5,297 nt of DNA, from NCBI GenBank assembly GCA_024762375.1, contig JANTHQ010000173.1, forward strand, positions 1 to 5,297, read 5' to 3'. Both the position numbers and the translations under genes were made by a program. Below, piece by piece: positions 1-5,259 of the stretch; the first letter of the stretch is position 1, and every line of letters begins with the position of its first letter. The stretch comes from Anaerolineaceae bacterium. Its GTDB lineage: Bacteria > Chloroflexota > Anaerolineae > 4572-78. Under the pieces are notes generated by a model. It was not told the origin of the DNA. It was given only the letters and a program-made list of their open reading frames with translations, and made no database searches.

Positions 1-347
1 TGTCGCGCCCGCGTCTGCTGCTGGTGGGAGACGCGGCGGGCGTCGATCCATTTGTGGGGGAGGGGATTTCCTTCGCGCTGGGGTATGGCAAAGTTGCCGC
101 CGAAACCATCGCGGCGGCATTCGCGACGGACGATTTTTCGCTGGCGGATTACGGCCGGCGCGTGCGCGGTGATTCGCTGCTTGGCACATTGCCGCTGCGA
201 GTGCGGTTGGCGGGGCTAATGTACCAACTGCGCGCGCCGTGGGCCATTCGGCTGGCGTGGCGTTCGCTGCCGCTGGCAGTGCGGGTGGCGAGTACGCTTC
301 ACCCGAATCTTGTGCCCTTTCCGCCGCACGTCAAACGAATTGCGTGA
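1..347 (+). CDS. FAD-dependent oxidoreductase, geranylgeranyl-reductase type (3' end only)
   Basis: The gene enters from the left edge and its last 114 codons are visible, ending at TGA 345-347. The visible part opens with LLLVGDAAGVDPFVGEGI. This is the GD-(A)-AG...P..GEGI signature near the C-terminal end of the FAD domain in geranylgeranyl reductase/FixC/PHBH-like flavoproteins, where it contacts the FAD ribityl and pyrophosphate. A helix (ALGYGKVAAETIAAAF) and a basic, Leu/Arg-rich tail follow, as is common in this family. Members reduce isoprenoid chains or hydroxylate aromatic substrates; which of these applies cannot be decided from this fragment. The N-terminal GxGxxG dinucleotide motif lies outside the window. 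It points toward the sugar-transport block and converges with it, so a shared function is unlikely. The family call is fairly sure, the substrate unknown. Confidence 0.8.
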   Translation, partial: SRPRLLLVGDAAGVDPFVGEGISFALGYGKVAAETIAAAFATDDFSLADYGRRVRGDSLLGTLPLRVRLAGLMYQLRAPWAIRLAWRSLPLAVRVASTLHPNLVPFPPHVKRIA

Positions 348-358
348 AATTCAATTTT

Positions 359-1036
359 TCAATTTGCATACGGTTCGATGGCGCGGTTTGCCAGCAGGCC
401 AATCAGCGCGAAACCTGCCCACAGACCCAACACGGGGATGATGATGCTGATGATTGTCAGCAGAATGGCGGCGATTCCGACTGAAACGGCGAATCCCGGT
501 TGCCGGGCGAGAAAATTTGCTGCTTGCCGAAACCCGATGGCCAACCGTGGGCGCTCCATCCGTGCAAATGCCGCCAGCGCGAACAATTGCCACAGCAGCC
601 ACAAAAATGTCAGCGCGGCAAATGTGGCGGTGATAACCATCCCCACCGAACCGCCCCCCCATGGCGAAGCCGGGTCGGCATAAAAACGGATATTCCCCAC
701 CAGTACCAGCAGCACCGGCAAATTGATTCCGAGCCACAGATACCCCGCATTTTTCACCTGCCACGCTTCCGAGAGCATTCGTTTCCAGCCCACCGATTCG
801 CGGCGGCTGACTGCGGCTATCAGCCGGAAGAGCCCCATTGTTACCAGCGGAAACGGTATCAACGCCAGCAACCCCAGCCCGAACAGCGGCAGCGACAGCA
901 AAAGCGCGCTGTATCCCAGCAGTAAAATACCGGGCAGCGCGCCTGCAATCCATATCATGTTGGCAATCATCAGCAGGAATAATTCTTCCCGAAAATCACC
1001 CAGCGACAACCGGAATGCGTGCCAGAGTTGTTTCAT
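359..1036 (-). CDS. YesL/DUF624-like integral membrane protein
   Basis: This 225-residue, very hydrophobic protein has about five membrane segments (roughly residues 19-41, 43-75, 98-116, 130-158 and 182-217). Between segments 2 and 3 lies a short polar loop with RRESVGWKRM. The order of parts (a Trp and an LPG near the end of segment 1, a T-x-GLF at the end of segment 2, then E and WK before a helix) resembles YesL/DUF624 proteins. These are about 200-220 residues long and usually sit beside CUT1 sugar ABC transporter genes; their molecular role is unknown. The ATG at 1036 lies 12 bases after the stop of the MalG-like gene. No good Shine-Dalgarno is seen in that gap, so translation is probably coupled to the upstream gene. 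A run of seven G (minus strand, 654-660) encodes part of PWGGGS. The family assignment rests on pattern and context and is moderately sure. Confidence 0.65.
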   Translation of the reverse strand: MKQLWHAFRLSLGDFREELFLLMIANMIWIAGALPGILLLGYSALLLSLPLFGLGLLALIPFPLVTMGLFRLIAAVSRRESVGWKRMLSEAWQVKNAGYLWLGINLPVLLVLVGNIRFYADPASPWGGGSVGMVITATFAALTFLWLLWQLFALAAFARMERPRLAIGFRQAANFLARQPGFAVSVGIAAILLTIISIIIPVLGLWAGFALIGLLANRAIEPYAN

Positions 1037-1048
1037 GCCGCGCGAATG

Positions 1049-1927
1049 TTACCCTTTCACCCCGCCGAGCGTCAAACCGGAGATGAGATATTTTGATGAA
1101 TAGAGGAATAGCGCTACCACCGGAATCATCACCATGATGGATGCGGCGGCGAACTGCCCCCATGCCGTTTGAAATTGCCCCTGTAATTGTTGCAGCCCGA
1201 GCGGCCACGTCCAAATTTCGGTGGCGTTTGCCAGCAGAACCCGCGCCAGCAAAAAGTCGTTCCACGCCTGCATAAAATTGAAAAGGAATACAATCGCCAG
1301 TGCCGGGGTAGAAAGTGGCAGGATAATGCGATAAAATGCAGAAATGCGCGTTGCGCCATCAATCAGCGCAGCTTCCTCCAAATCGCGGGGGATAGTATCG
1401 TAATAGCCTTTCAAAATCCACACACTGAATGGAATTGCACCAACCGAATAGGCGATGACCAGCCCGCGATATGTTCCAACCAGATGTAATTTCACCGCCA
1501 GAATGAACAGCGGCACCATCAGCATCGCACCGGGAATCATTTGGGTTGCCAGCAGAAAAATCAACCCGACGGTGCGTCCGGGGAATTTCCAGCGTGAAAA
1601 TGCGTATGCTGATGTGGATGACAGAATGACGCCGATGATGGCGGTGGAAATGGTGATAGCCAAACTATTCCAAATCCACAGCAGAAAATCTTTTTCGACC
1701 AGCACGGTGATATAGTTTTGCAGTGTGGCGTCGGCGGGGATGAGTGCCAACGATGTGGAGAGCAGCCGGTCGCCGGGGCGGAGGGACACGCTGAGCACCC
1801 GCAGCACGGGGTACACGGCGATGATGCTGGCAAAAATCAGCGTCAAATGGATGAGCAGGCGTTTGAACGGGCTATCACCGCGTTTGGCAGAAAAAAACCA
1901 CGCGAACCAGTTTTTTTCGGTTTTCAT
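1049..1927 (-). CDS. MalG-type sugar ABC transporter permease (CUT1, BPD_transp_1)
   Basis: This is the second membrane subunit of a carbohydrate importer. At 292 residues it is close to the usual 270-300 for MalG-like permeases. Six membrane segments can be placed at about 24-46, 84-107, 119-148, 151-175, 205-228 and 262-282. The cytoplasmic EAA loop is complete at residues 185-204 (EAALIDGA then IILP) with the invariant Gly at 191; this loop docks on the ATPase. The N-terminal NSLAITISTAIIG stretch and the C-terminal GLTLGGVKG are typical of MalG relatives. The ATG overlaps the TGA of the MalF-like gene (ATGA, 1924-1927). An AAGAGG lies 7 bases upstream (1935-1940), so the start is well supported. 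No ATPase gene follows; a shared MsmK/MalK-like ATPase from elsewhere is inferred. The sugar specificity is unknown. Confidence 0.95.
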   Translation of the reverse strand: MKTEKNWFAWFFSAKRGDSPFKRLLIHLTLIFASIIAVYPVLRVLSVSLRPGDRLLSTSLALIPADATLQNYITVLVEKDFLLWIWNSLAITISTAIIGVILSSTSAYAFSRWKFPGRTVGLIFLLATQMIPGAMLMVPLFILAVKLHLVGTYRGLVIAYSVGAIPFSVWILKGYYDTIPRDLEEAALIDGATRISAFYRIILPLSTPALAIVFLFNFMQAWNDFLLARVLLANATEIWTWPLGLQQLQGQFQTAWGQFAAASIMVMIPVVALFLYSSKYLISGLTLGGVKG

Positions 1928-2994
1928 TCGTACACCTCTTTCAGCCCACCCGTCACCCGAATATAGAAGATGGAGTAGAGCAGCAGTATCACAAAAATGA
2001 CAAAGGCAAATGCGGCAGCGAAACCATAGCGGTTATACTGGAAGGCGGCGCGGAAGAGCGCCGTCACTAAAATATCGCTGCTTTCCAGTTCGTTTTGGTT
2101 GATGAAGAAAGGTACGTTAAAGTTGTTGAAAGTCCAGATTGTCCCCAAAACGATGGCGGGGGTCATCACGGGGCGCAGCAGTGGCAGTGTGATGTTGGTA
2201 AACTGCTGGAAATTGCTCGCGCCGTCAATTTCGGCGGCTTCGTAAAATTCGCCGGAGATGCTTTGCAATCCACCCAGCAGGATGACCATCATAAACGGAA
2301 TACCGAGCCAAACGTTTACCAGTACCATTGCCACAAAGTTCCACGTCGGGTCGGTCATCCATTTGATGGGGGTCATGCCCAAATCGCGCAGTATGATGTT
2401 CAGAAAACCATATTCAAAATGAAATTCGCCGCGCCATGCCAGCACCGCGATTACCTGCGGAATAGCCCACGGCAAAATCAGAATAGCGCGGTACAGTCCG
2501 CGTCCGCGCATCGGGCGGTTGAGCAGTATTGCCAGCCCCAATCCGCCGAGCACGTGGAAAAATACGTTTGAAACTGTCCATAAAATGGTTTTGAAGAATA
2601 CGGGGAAGAAATATGCTTGTTTCAGTACCGGCAATCGGAAAACGTTGGCGTAATTTTTGATGAGGCAATCTGTCAGGTATGAATCAATTTTCGACGGGTC
2701 GAGTGTTTGGCACGCCACCCATGTGTATTGCGCTTTGTCTCCGAAGTGTCGCAGGCTCATATTGGTCAGCGACAGGTTGAATTCCCATGCCAGTGGGTAA
2801 ACAATCAATGCCAGCAGCCCCACAATGGCGGGGCCCAACAGCATAAACGGGATGGTATATTTACTTTTGAACACACGTCCCAAAACGACGTAAAGTAACC
2901 CTTCGAGCAATACCGTTCCCAAAAAGATGATGACAACGGTTGAGCCGACTTCCTCCAAACTGCGTCGAATCACATCAAATGTCAGGCTGTGCAT
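1924..2994 (-). CDS. MalF-type sugar ABC transporter permease (CUT1, BPD_transp_1)
   Basis: This is the first membrane subunit of the importer, 356 residues from the chosen start. Seven membrane segments fit at about 17-42, 46-70, 129-158, 168-188, 218-243, 275-298 and 325-347, giving one more N-terminal segment than the minimal six. The EAA loop is at residues 252-271 (EAAEIDGA then ITLP) with Gly 258. The outside loop between segments 2 and 3 (about 72-128) carries two cysteines (95, 110) that could form a disulfide. I chose the ATG at 2994 because AAGGGAG (3004-3010) lies 9 bases upstream. The frame stays open back to 3042, but that extension (MLSPAFFLVAP...) only translates the hairpin and T-tract between the genes and has no ribosome-binding site. 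The stop overlaps the start of the MalG-like gene. Confidence 0.93.
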   Translation of the reverse strand: MHSLTFDVIRRSLEEVGSTVVIIFLGTVLLEGLLYVVLGRVFKSKYTIPFMLLGPAIVGLLALIVYPLAWEFNLSLTNMSLRHFGDKAQYTWVACQTLDPSKIDSYLTDCLIKNYANVFRLPVLKQAYFFPVFFKTILWTVSNVFFHVLGGLGLAILLNRPMRGRGLYRAILILPWAIPQVIAVLAWRGEFHFEYGFLNIILRDLGMTPIKWMTDPTWNFVAMVLVNVWLGIPFMMVILLGGLQSISGEFYEAAEIDGASNFQQFTNITLPLLRPVMTPAIVLGTIWTFNNFNVPFFINQNELESSDILVTALFRAAFQYNRYGFAAAFAFVIFVILLLYSIFYIRVTGGLKEVYE

Positions 2995-3003
2995 AACCAC
3001 ACA

Positions 3004-3010
3004 CTCCCTT
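3004..3010 (-). promoter_or_regulatory. Ribosome-binding site that fixes the MalF-like start
   Basis: Minus strand AAGGGAG, 9 bases before the ATG at 2994. It decides against the longer reading that begins at 3042 inside the upstream hairpin. Confidence 0.75.
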
Positions 3011-3022
3011 GGCGCTACGAGG

Positions 3023-3053
3023 AAAAAGGCTGGGGACAACATTGCCCCCAGCC
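3023..3053 (-). terminator. Hairpin with T-tract between binding protein and first permease
   Basis: On the minus strand, GGCTGGGG (3053-3046), a 10-base loop (3045-3036) and the perfect complement CCCCAGCC (3035-3028) are followed at once by TTTTT (3027-3023). The 8-bp GC-rich stem plus U-run is the form of an intrinsic terminator. It begins 10 bases after the stop of the solute-binding gene and ends 28 bases before the MalF-like ATG. The downstream genes clearly belong to the same operon, so it is most likely a leaky terminator or an RNA 3'-end stabiliser. Either would make the binding protein more abundant than the permeases, as known for malE-malF in enteric bacteria. Confidence 0.8.
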
Positions 3054-3063
3054 CGTTTATACA

Positions 3064-4422
3064 TTATTCAAGTGTTTTGATGCAGTTATCCGCGGCGGAT
3101 TGCATTGCGGCGGCTGCGTCTTCCGGTGTTTCGGTATCGGCGAGAACGGCCTGCATTTCGGGTTTCATTGCATCCCAGTTACAGCGCATTTCCAGCACGG
3201 TGGGCATCGGCACACCGACGACCATCTGGTCGGCAGAGCCTTTCAGCAGTTCGTTTTGGCTGATGAGTGGGTCATCCAGCGCAGCTTTCAGCGCCGGCAA
3301 CCGGTTCAGTTTGGCAACCATCAGTGCTTGGTTGTTGGTGTTGGTGGCAAATTTTACAAAATCAACCACGGCATCCAGTTTTGCCCCTTCGAGCGTGTTC
3401 GGCAGCATAAAGTACACGCCGGCGGTGTAGGGTTTGGGCCATTCGCCGGTTGCGCTGACTTTGGGAATGCGCGCCACGCCGAGGTCTTTGCCCAGCAGGT
3501 CGGCGTATCCGCCGAGGCTCCAGTCGCCGTTGATGATCATTGCGGCTTTGCCTTCTTTAAAGAGGGTGTCTGCACCGTCATAATCGCTTTCGGCGGGGAT
3601 GATTTCTTCTTTGTATTTGATGTCGTGCAGGAATGCCAGCGTGTTCACCATTTCGGGGGTATCAAGCGTGGGAGTCACGCCATCATCGGCAAATACTGCG
3701 CCGCCAAAACCGCCCAGCCACGGAACCATCCAGAACGGTTCGGTTTGGTTGAAGACCAGCGGGGTAATGCCTTGGGCTTTCAGGTCGGCGGCCATAGCAA
3801 TCAGGTCGTCGGTGGTCTCCGGCGGGGTATCGATGAGGCTTTTGTTGTACAGCAGCATCAGATGATTGCCGTTAGAAATGGGAACGCCCCACGTTTTGCC
3901 GTCCAATTTGGCGGCTTTCAGTGCGCTGTCAACGTACAGGCTCAGGTCGAACAGATCGTCTACCGGCATAATCAAATCGGCAGCGGTGAAGGGGCCGGCA
4001 TGGTCGTTGACTGTCCACAGCAAATCGGGTGATTCACCGGCGAGTGCGGCGGTTTGGAAGTCTTCGCGCAGGGCTTCGACGTCTTTGTTCACCACATCAA
4101 AAGTGACGTTCGGGTGGACGGAGGTGTAAGCTTCGGCAAGCGATTGCACAAATTGCAGGCCGCCATCAGCTTCGCCTTCTTTTGTCCACAAAACGATGTG
4201 AACGGGTTCGGCTTTTTTTTCAACTTCTTTCACAACTTCGACTTCTTTGGTGACAACTTTTTCAACTTCTTTTGTCACCACAGTTTCAACTTCTTGAGTT
4301 ACCACTTTCTCGACGGTTTGTACCACAGTCACGGTTTCGGGGGTGGGTGATGCCCCACATGCCGAAACGAGTACCGAGAGCACAACCATCGCACTGAGTA
4401 AACCGAGAATTGATTTTTTCAT
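3064..4422 (-). CDS. Extracellular solute-binding lipoprotein, family 1 (MalE-like)
   Basis: This 452-residue receptor of the sugar importer captures the substrate outside the membrane and delivers it to the MalF/MalG-like pair. Residues 1-21 form a lipoprotein signal (MKK, hydrophobic core, lipobox VSAC) with the lipid-bearing Cys at 22. Residues 29-72 are a Val/Glu/Thr/Lys linker of 8-residue repeats, a spacer style I associate with Chloroflexota. The binding domain starts near residue 74 (VHIVLWTKEG). Family marks include GVP then LLYNKSL (179-196), FKEGKAAM then INGDW (288-301), and a C-terminal helical part with PMPTVLEMRCNWDAM. Two cysteines (414, 447) lie near the C-terminus. I took the ATG at 4422, with GGAGGAG 6 bases upstream, over the TTG at 4443, which has no ribosome-binding site. 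The INGDW region resembles maltose-binding proteins, but the ligand is not proven. Confidence 0.94.
   Translation of the reverse strand: MKKSILGLLSAMVVLSVLVSACGASPTPETVTVVQTVEKVVTQEVETVVTKEVEKVVTKEVEVVKEVEKKAEPVHIVLWTKEGEADGGLQFVQSLAEAYTSVHPNVTFDVVNKDVEALREDFQTAALAGESPDLLWTVNDHAGPFTAADLIMPVDDLFDLSLYVDSALKAAKLDGKTWGVPISNGNHLMLLYNKSLIDTPPETTDDLIAMAADLKAQGITPLVFNQTEPFWMVPWLGGFGGAVFADDGVTPTLDTPEMVNTLAFLHDIKYKEEIIPAESDYDGADTLFKEGKAAMIINGDWSLGGYADLLGKDLGVARIPKVSATGEWPKPYTAGVYFMLPNTLEGAKLDAVVDFVKFATNTNNQALMVAKLNRLPALKAALDDPLISQNELLKGSADQMVVGVPMPTVLEMRCNWDAMKPEMQAVLADTETPEDAAAAMQSAADNCIKTLE
4204..4338 (-). repeat. 24-base tandem repeats coding the Val/Glu/Thr/Lys linker
   Basis: This stretch codes residues 29-73 of the solute-binding lipoprotein. 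Three consecutive 8-residue units are clear (TVEKVVTQ, EVETVVTK, EVEKVVTK, residues 36-59, DNA 4246-4317), followed by a decayed fourth (EVEVVKEV). At DNA level the copies are degenerate 24-base units rich in CAACTTCTTT on the plus strand. The stretch ends in a run of eight A (minus strand, 4213-4220) coding EKK. The linker probably acts as a stalk lifting the binding domain off the membrane anchor. Confidence 0.85.
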
Positions 4423-4540
4423 AATATTCTCCTCCAGAGACAATTGTCATTCTTCATACAACATTAAATTTGTAGCGTCGTTTTTTGTTTGGTTTAGATT
4501 GCACCACCTCCTTTTGTGGTCGTCAGCCTTGGTTGAATTT
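4423..4540 (-). other. Untranslated gap between marR and the binding-protein gene
   Basis: This 118-base AT-rich stretch shows no convincing -35/-10 pair and no terminator with a GC stem and T-tract on the minus strand. It contains a perfect 10-base palindrome GACAATTGTC (4439-4448), 16 bases before the binding-protein ATG. It also has a Shine-Dalgarno-like AAGGAGGTG (minus, 4513-4505) not placed correctly for any start. Read-through from the marR promoter is therefore possible. Confidence 0.5.
4429..4435 (-). promoter_or_regulatory. Strong ribosome-binding site for the solute-binding lipoprotein
   Basis: Minus strand GGAGGAG, 6 bases before the ATG at 4422. This is the best ribosome-binding site among the minus-strand genes, in keeping with high production of a binding protein, and it settles the start codon. 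Confidence 0.85.
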
Positions 4541-5035
4541 TTATTTTTCCGTTGGATCGGTGTAATCAAGTTGTGCCAACAGGTGTTTTCGCAGTTGCTG
4601 CAGGGTATTTTTAAGGTGTTTTTGTTCGGAAGATGGAATTACTTTTAGCCGTTGCTCGATGCTTGCACGTTGTGCCTGCATTGCTTGCTGGCGCAATGCG
4701 CGTCCTTTTTCTGTCAGGCTGATGGTCACATATCGCCGATCATTTGGGTCGGGATTGCGGCACAATAGCCCATCCTGCCGCATTTTTTCTACCAAACGGG
4801 TGGTGGTACTTTTATCGCACAGCAAGCGGGCGCTCAAATCTCGGATATTTAAACCGTCGGTACGCCCCAAATGGTAGAGGACATAATATTGTCGAATGGT
4901 TAAATTGAACGGAAGCAATGCCCGCCGGTCTGCTTCATCCAGCAGGATGAAAGTTTCTGCCAGTAAGTTGTGCACAGCTAGCGCAGTGTTGTTTTCCACG
5001 ATGACGCATCCATATTCTTCGCTGAACAAGAGCAA
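4541..5035 (-). CDS. MarR-family winged-helix transcriptional regulator
   Basis: This is a small DNA-binding protein of up to 164 residues, within the usual 140-165. The core is recognisable: LTIRQYYVLYHL (45-56), the helix-turn-helix LNIRDLSARLLCDKSTTTRLVEKM (62-85), the next helix end with DGLLCRN, and the wing NPDPNDRRYVTISLTEKG (94-111). Long helices at both ends form the dimer interface. MarR proteins bind palindromes as dimers and are often released by small aromatic or other ligands. The start is unsure: the frame has no ATG. Candidates are TTG 5035 and TTG 5029 (both without a ribosome-binding site) and GTG 4999 (a weak GGA about 9 bases upstream; 152 residues). A consensus promoter and a palindrome lie upstream, so autorepression is likely. 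It lies 118 bases before the binding-protein gene on the same strand. Confidence 0.9.
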   Translation of the reverse strand: MLLFSEEYGCVIVENNTALAVHNLLAETFILLDEADRRALLPFNLTIRQYYVLYHLGRTDGLNIRDLSARLLCDKSTTTRLVEKMRQDGLLCRNPDPNDRRYVTISLTEKGRALRQQAMQAQRASIEQRLKVIPSSEQKHLKNTLQQLRKHLLAQLDYTDPTEK

Positions 5036-5057
5036 TAAATGGTGAGATAGGGAACTG

Positions 5058-5087
5058 GTGCAGTAGTTGCGATAGCAACTATTGCAC
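5058..5087. promoter_or_regulatory. Palindromic operator, probable MarR autoregulatory site
   Basis: The left arm GTGCAGTAGTTGC (5058-5070) and right arm GCAACTATTGCAC (5075-5087) are inverted repeats matching at 12 of 13 positions around a GATA centre. The inner part, TAGTTGC-4-GCAACTA, is an 18-base perfect-arm palindrome of the size MarR dimers bind. It starts 4 bases downstream of the -10 box of the marR promoter and covers the expected transcription start. Bound repressor would therefore block initiation. A hairpin in the 5' end of the mRNA is the alternative reading. Confidence 0.75.
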
Positions 5088-5091
5088 GTTG

Positions 5092-5120
5092 ATTATATCT
5101 TGTTTGACAGCCAATGTCAA
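5092..5120 (-). promoter_or_regulatory. Consensus sigma-70 promoter upstream of marR
   Basis: On the minus strand, TTGACA (5120-5115) and TATAAT (5097-5092) are separated by exactly 17 bases, a perfect match to the housekeeping consensus. The region upstream (5121-5157) is rich in A and T runs and may act as an UP element. The expected start is near 5085-5087, about 50 bases before the first possible marR start codon. The -35 box is half of an inverted repeat, TTGACA-5-TGTCAA (5104-5120). Confidence 0.88.
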
Positions 5121-5158
5121 TAGCCATTTTGTAAAAAATGCGAAAAAAGAAAAGCGAT

Positions 5159-5187
5159 TTGACAGCCTTCGGGGCATCCGATACACT
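5159..5187 (+). promoter_or_regulatory. Divergent sigma-70-type promoter
   Basis: Plus strand TTGACA (5159-5164), a 17-base spacer and TACACT (5182-5187, 4 of 6 to the consensus). The A-rich stretch 5131-5155 lies just upstream. The expected start, near 5194, is about 24 bases before the ATG at 5218, which has a strong ribosome-binding site. This makes the promoter credible and divergent from marR. Confidence 0.65.
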
Positions 5188-5217
5188 ATCCCCATTACTT
5201 TGTTAAAGGAGCAGACG

Positions 5218-5259
5218 ATGAATATACAAATGACGACTGAGGGAAACCAACTTTTGTAA
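5218..5259 (+). CDS. 13-codon open frame: leader peptide or broken start of a divergent gene
   Basis: ATG 5218 follows AAAGGAG (5205-5211) with a 6-base spacer, a near-ideal ribosome-binding site, and lies downstream of a plausible promoter. The product is MNIQMTTEGNQLL, ending at TAA 5257-5259. The same frame then stays open to the window edge (with a GTG at 5263 and an ATG at 5278), while the other two plus-strand frames close at TGA 5283-5285 and 5288-5290. It could be a leader peptide before a gene that begins at the edge, or the start of a longer gene interrupted by a stop. I do not recognise the peptide. Genes divergent from marR are often exporters or enzymes controlled by the regulator, but nothing here shows which. 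Confidence 0.4.
   Translation: MNIQMTTEGNQLL

Noticed and set aside
337..359. Possible terminator between the two convergent genes (GAATT-6-AATTC followed by a short T-run)
   Set aside because: The stem is only 5 A/T-rich pairs and overlaps the oxidoreductase stop codon; too weak to call.
654..660. Seven-base G run in the YesL-like gene as a phase-variation tract
   Set aside because: Seven bases is short for phase variation and the frame reads through intact; chance in a Trp-Gly-Gly-Gly stretch is enough to explain it.
351..953. Alternative minus-strand frame overlapping the YesL-like gene
   Set aside because: Its product has no coherent membrane or domain pattern and is rich in Arg, Ala and Gly; the other frame gives a well-formed membrane protein in operon spacing.
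2995..3042. N-terminal extension of the MalF-like permease to a start at 3042
   Set aside because: It translates the T-tract side of the hairpin and has no ribosome-binding site; the ATG at 2994 has AAGGGAG at 9 bases.
2989..4032. Long plus-strand open frame opposite the binding-protein gene
   Set aside because: Its product is rich in His, Gln, Cys and Gly without domains, and it lies antisense to a clear lipoprotein gene; it is a shadow of that gene's codon use.
4423..4443. TTG start for the solute-binding lipoprotein at 4443
   Set aside because: The added residues precede a complete lipoprotein signal, and the strong GGAGGAG serves the ATG at 4422.
4503..4520. Small inverted repeat ACCAC/GTGGT after marR as a terminator
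   Set aside because: It has only five pairs and no T-tract follows on the minus strand.
5104..5132. Plus-strand promoter using the first TTGACA at 5104
   Set aside because: No acceptable -10 hexamer is found 16-18 bases downstream; the motif is better explained as part of the inverted repeat around the marR -35.
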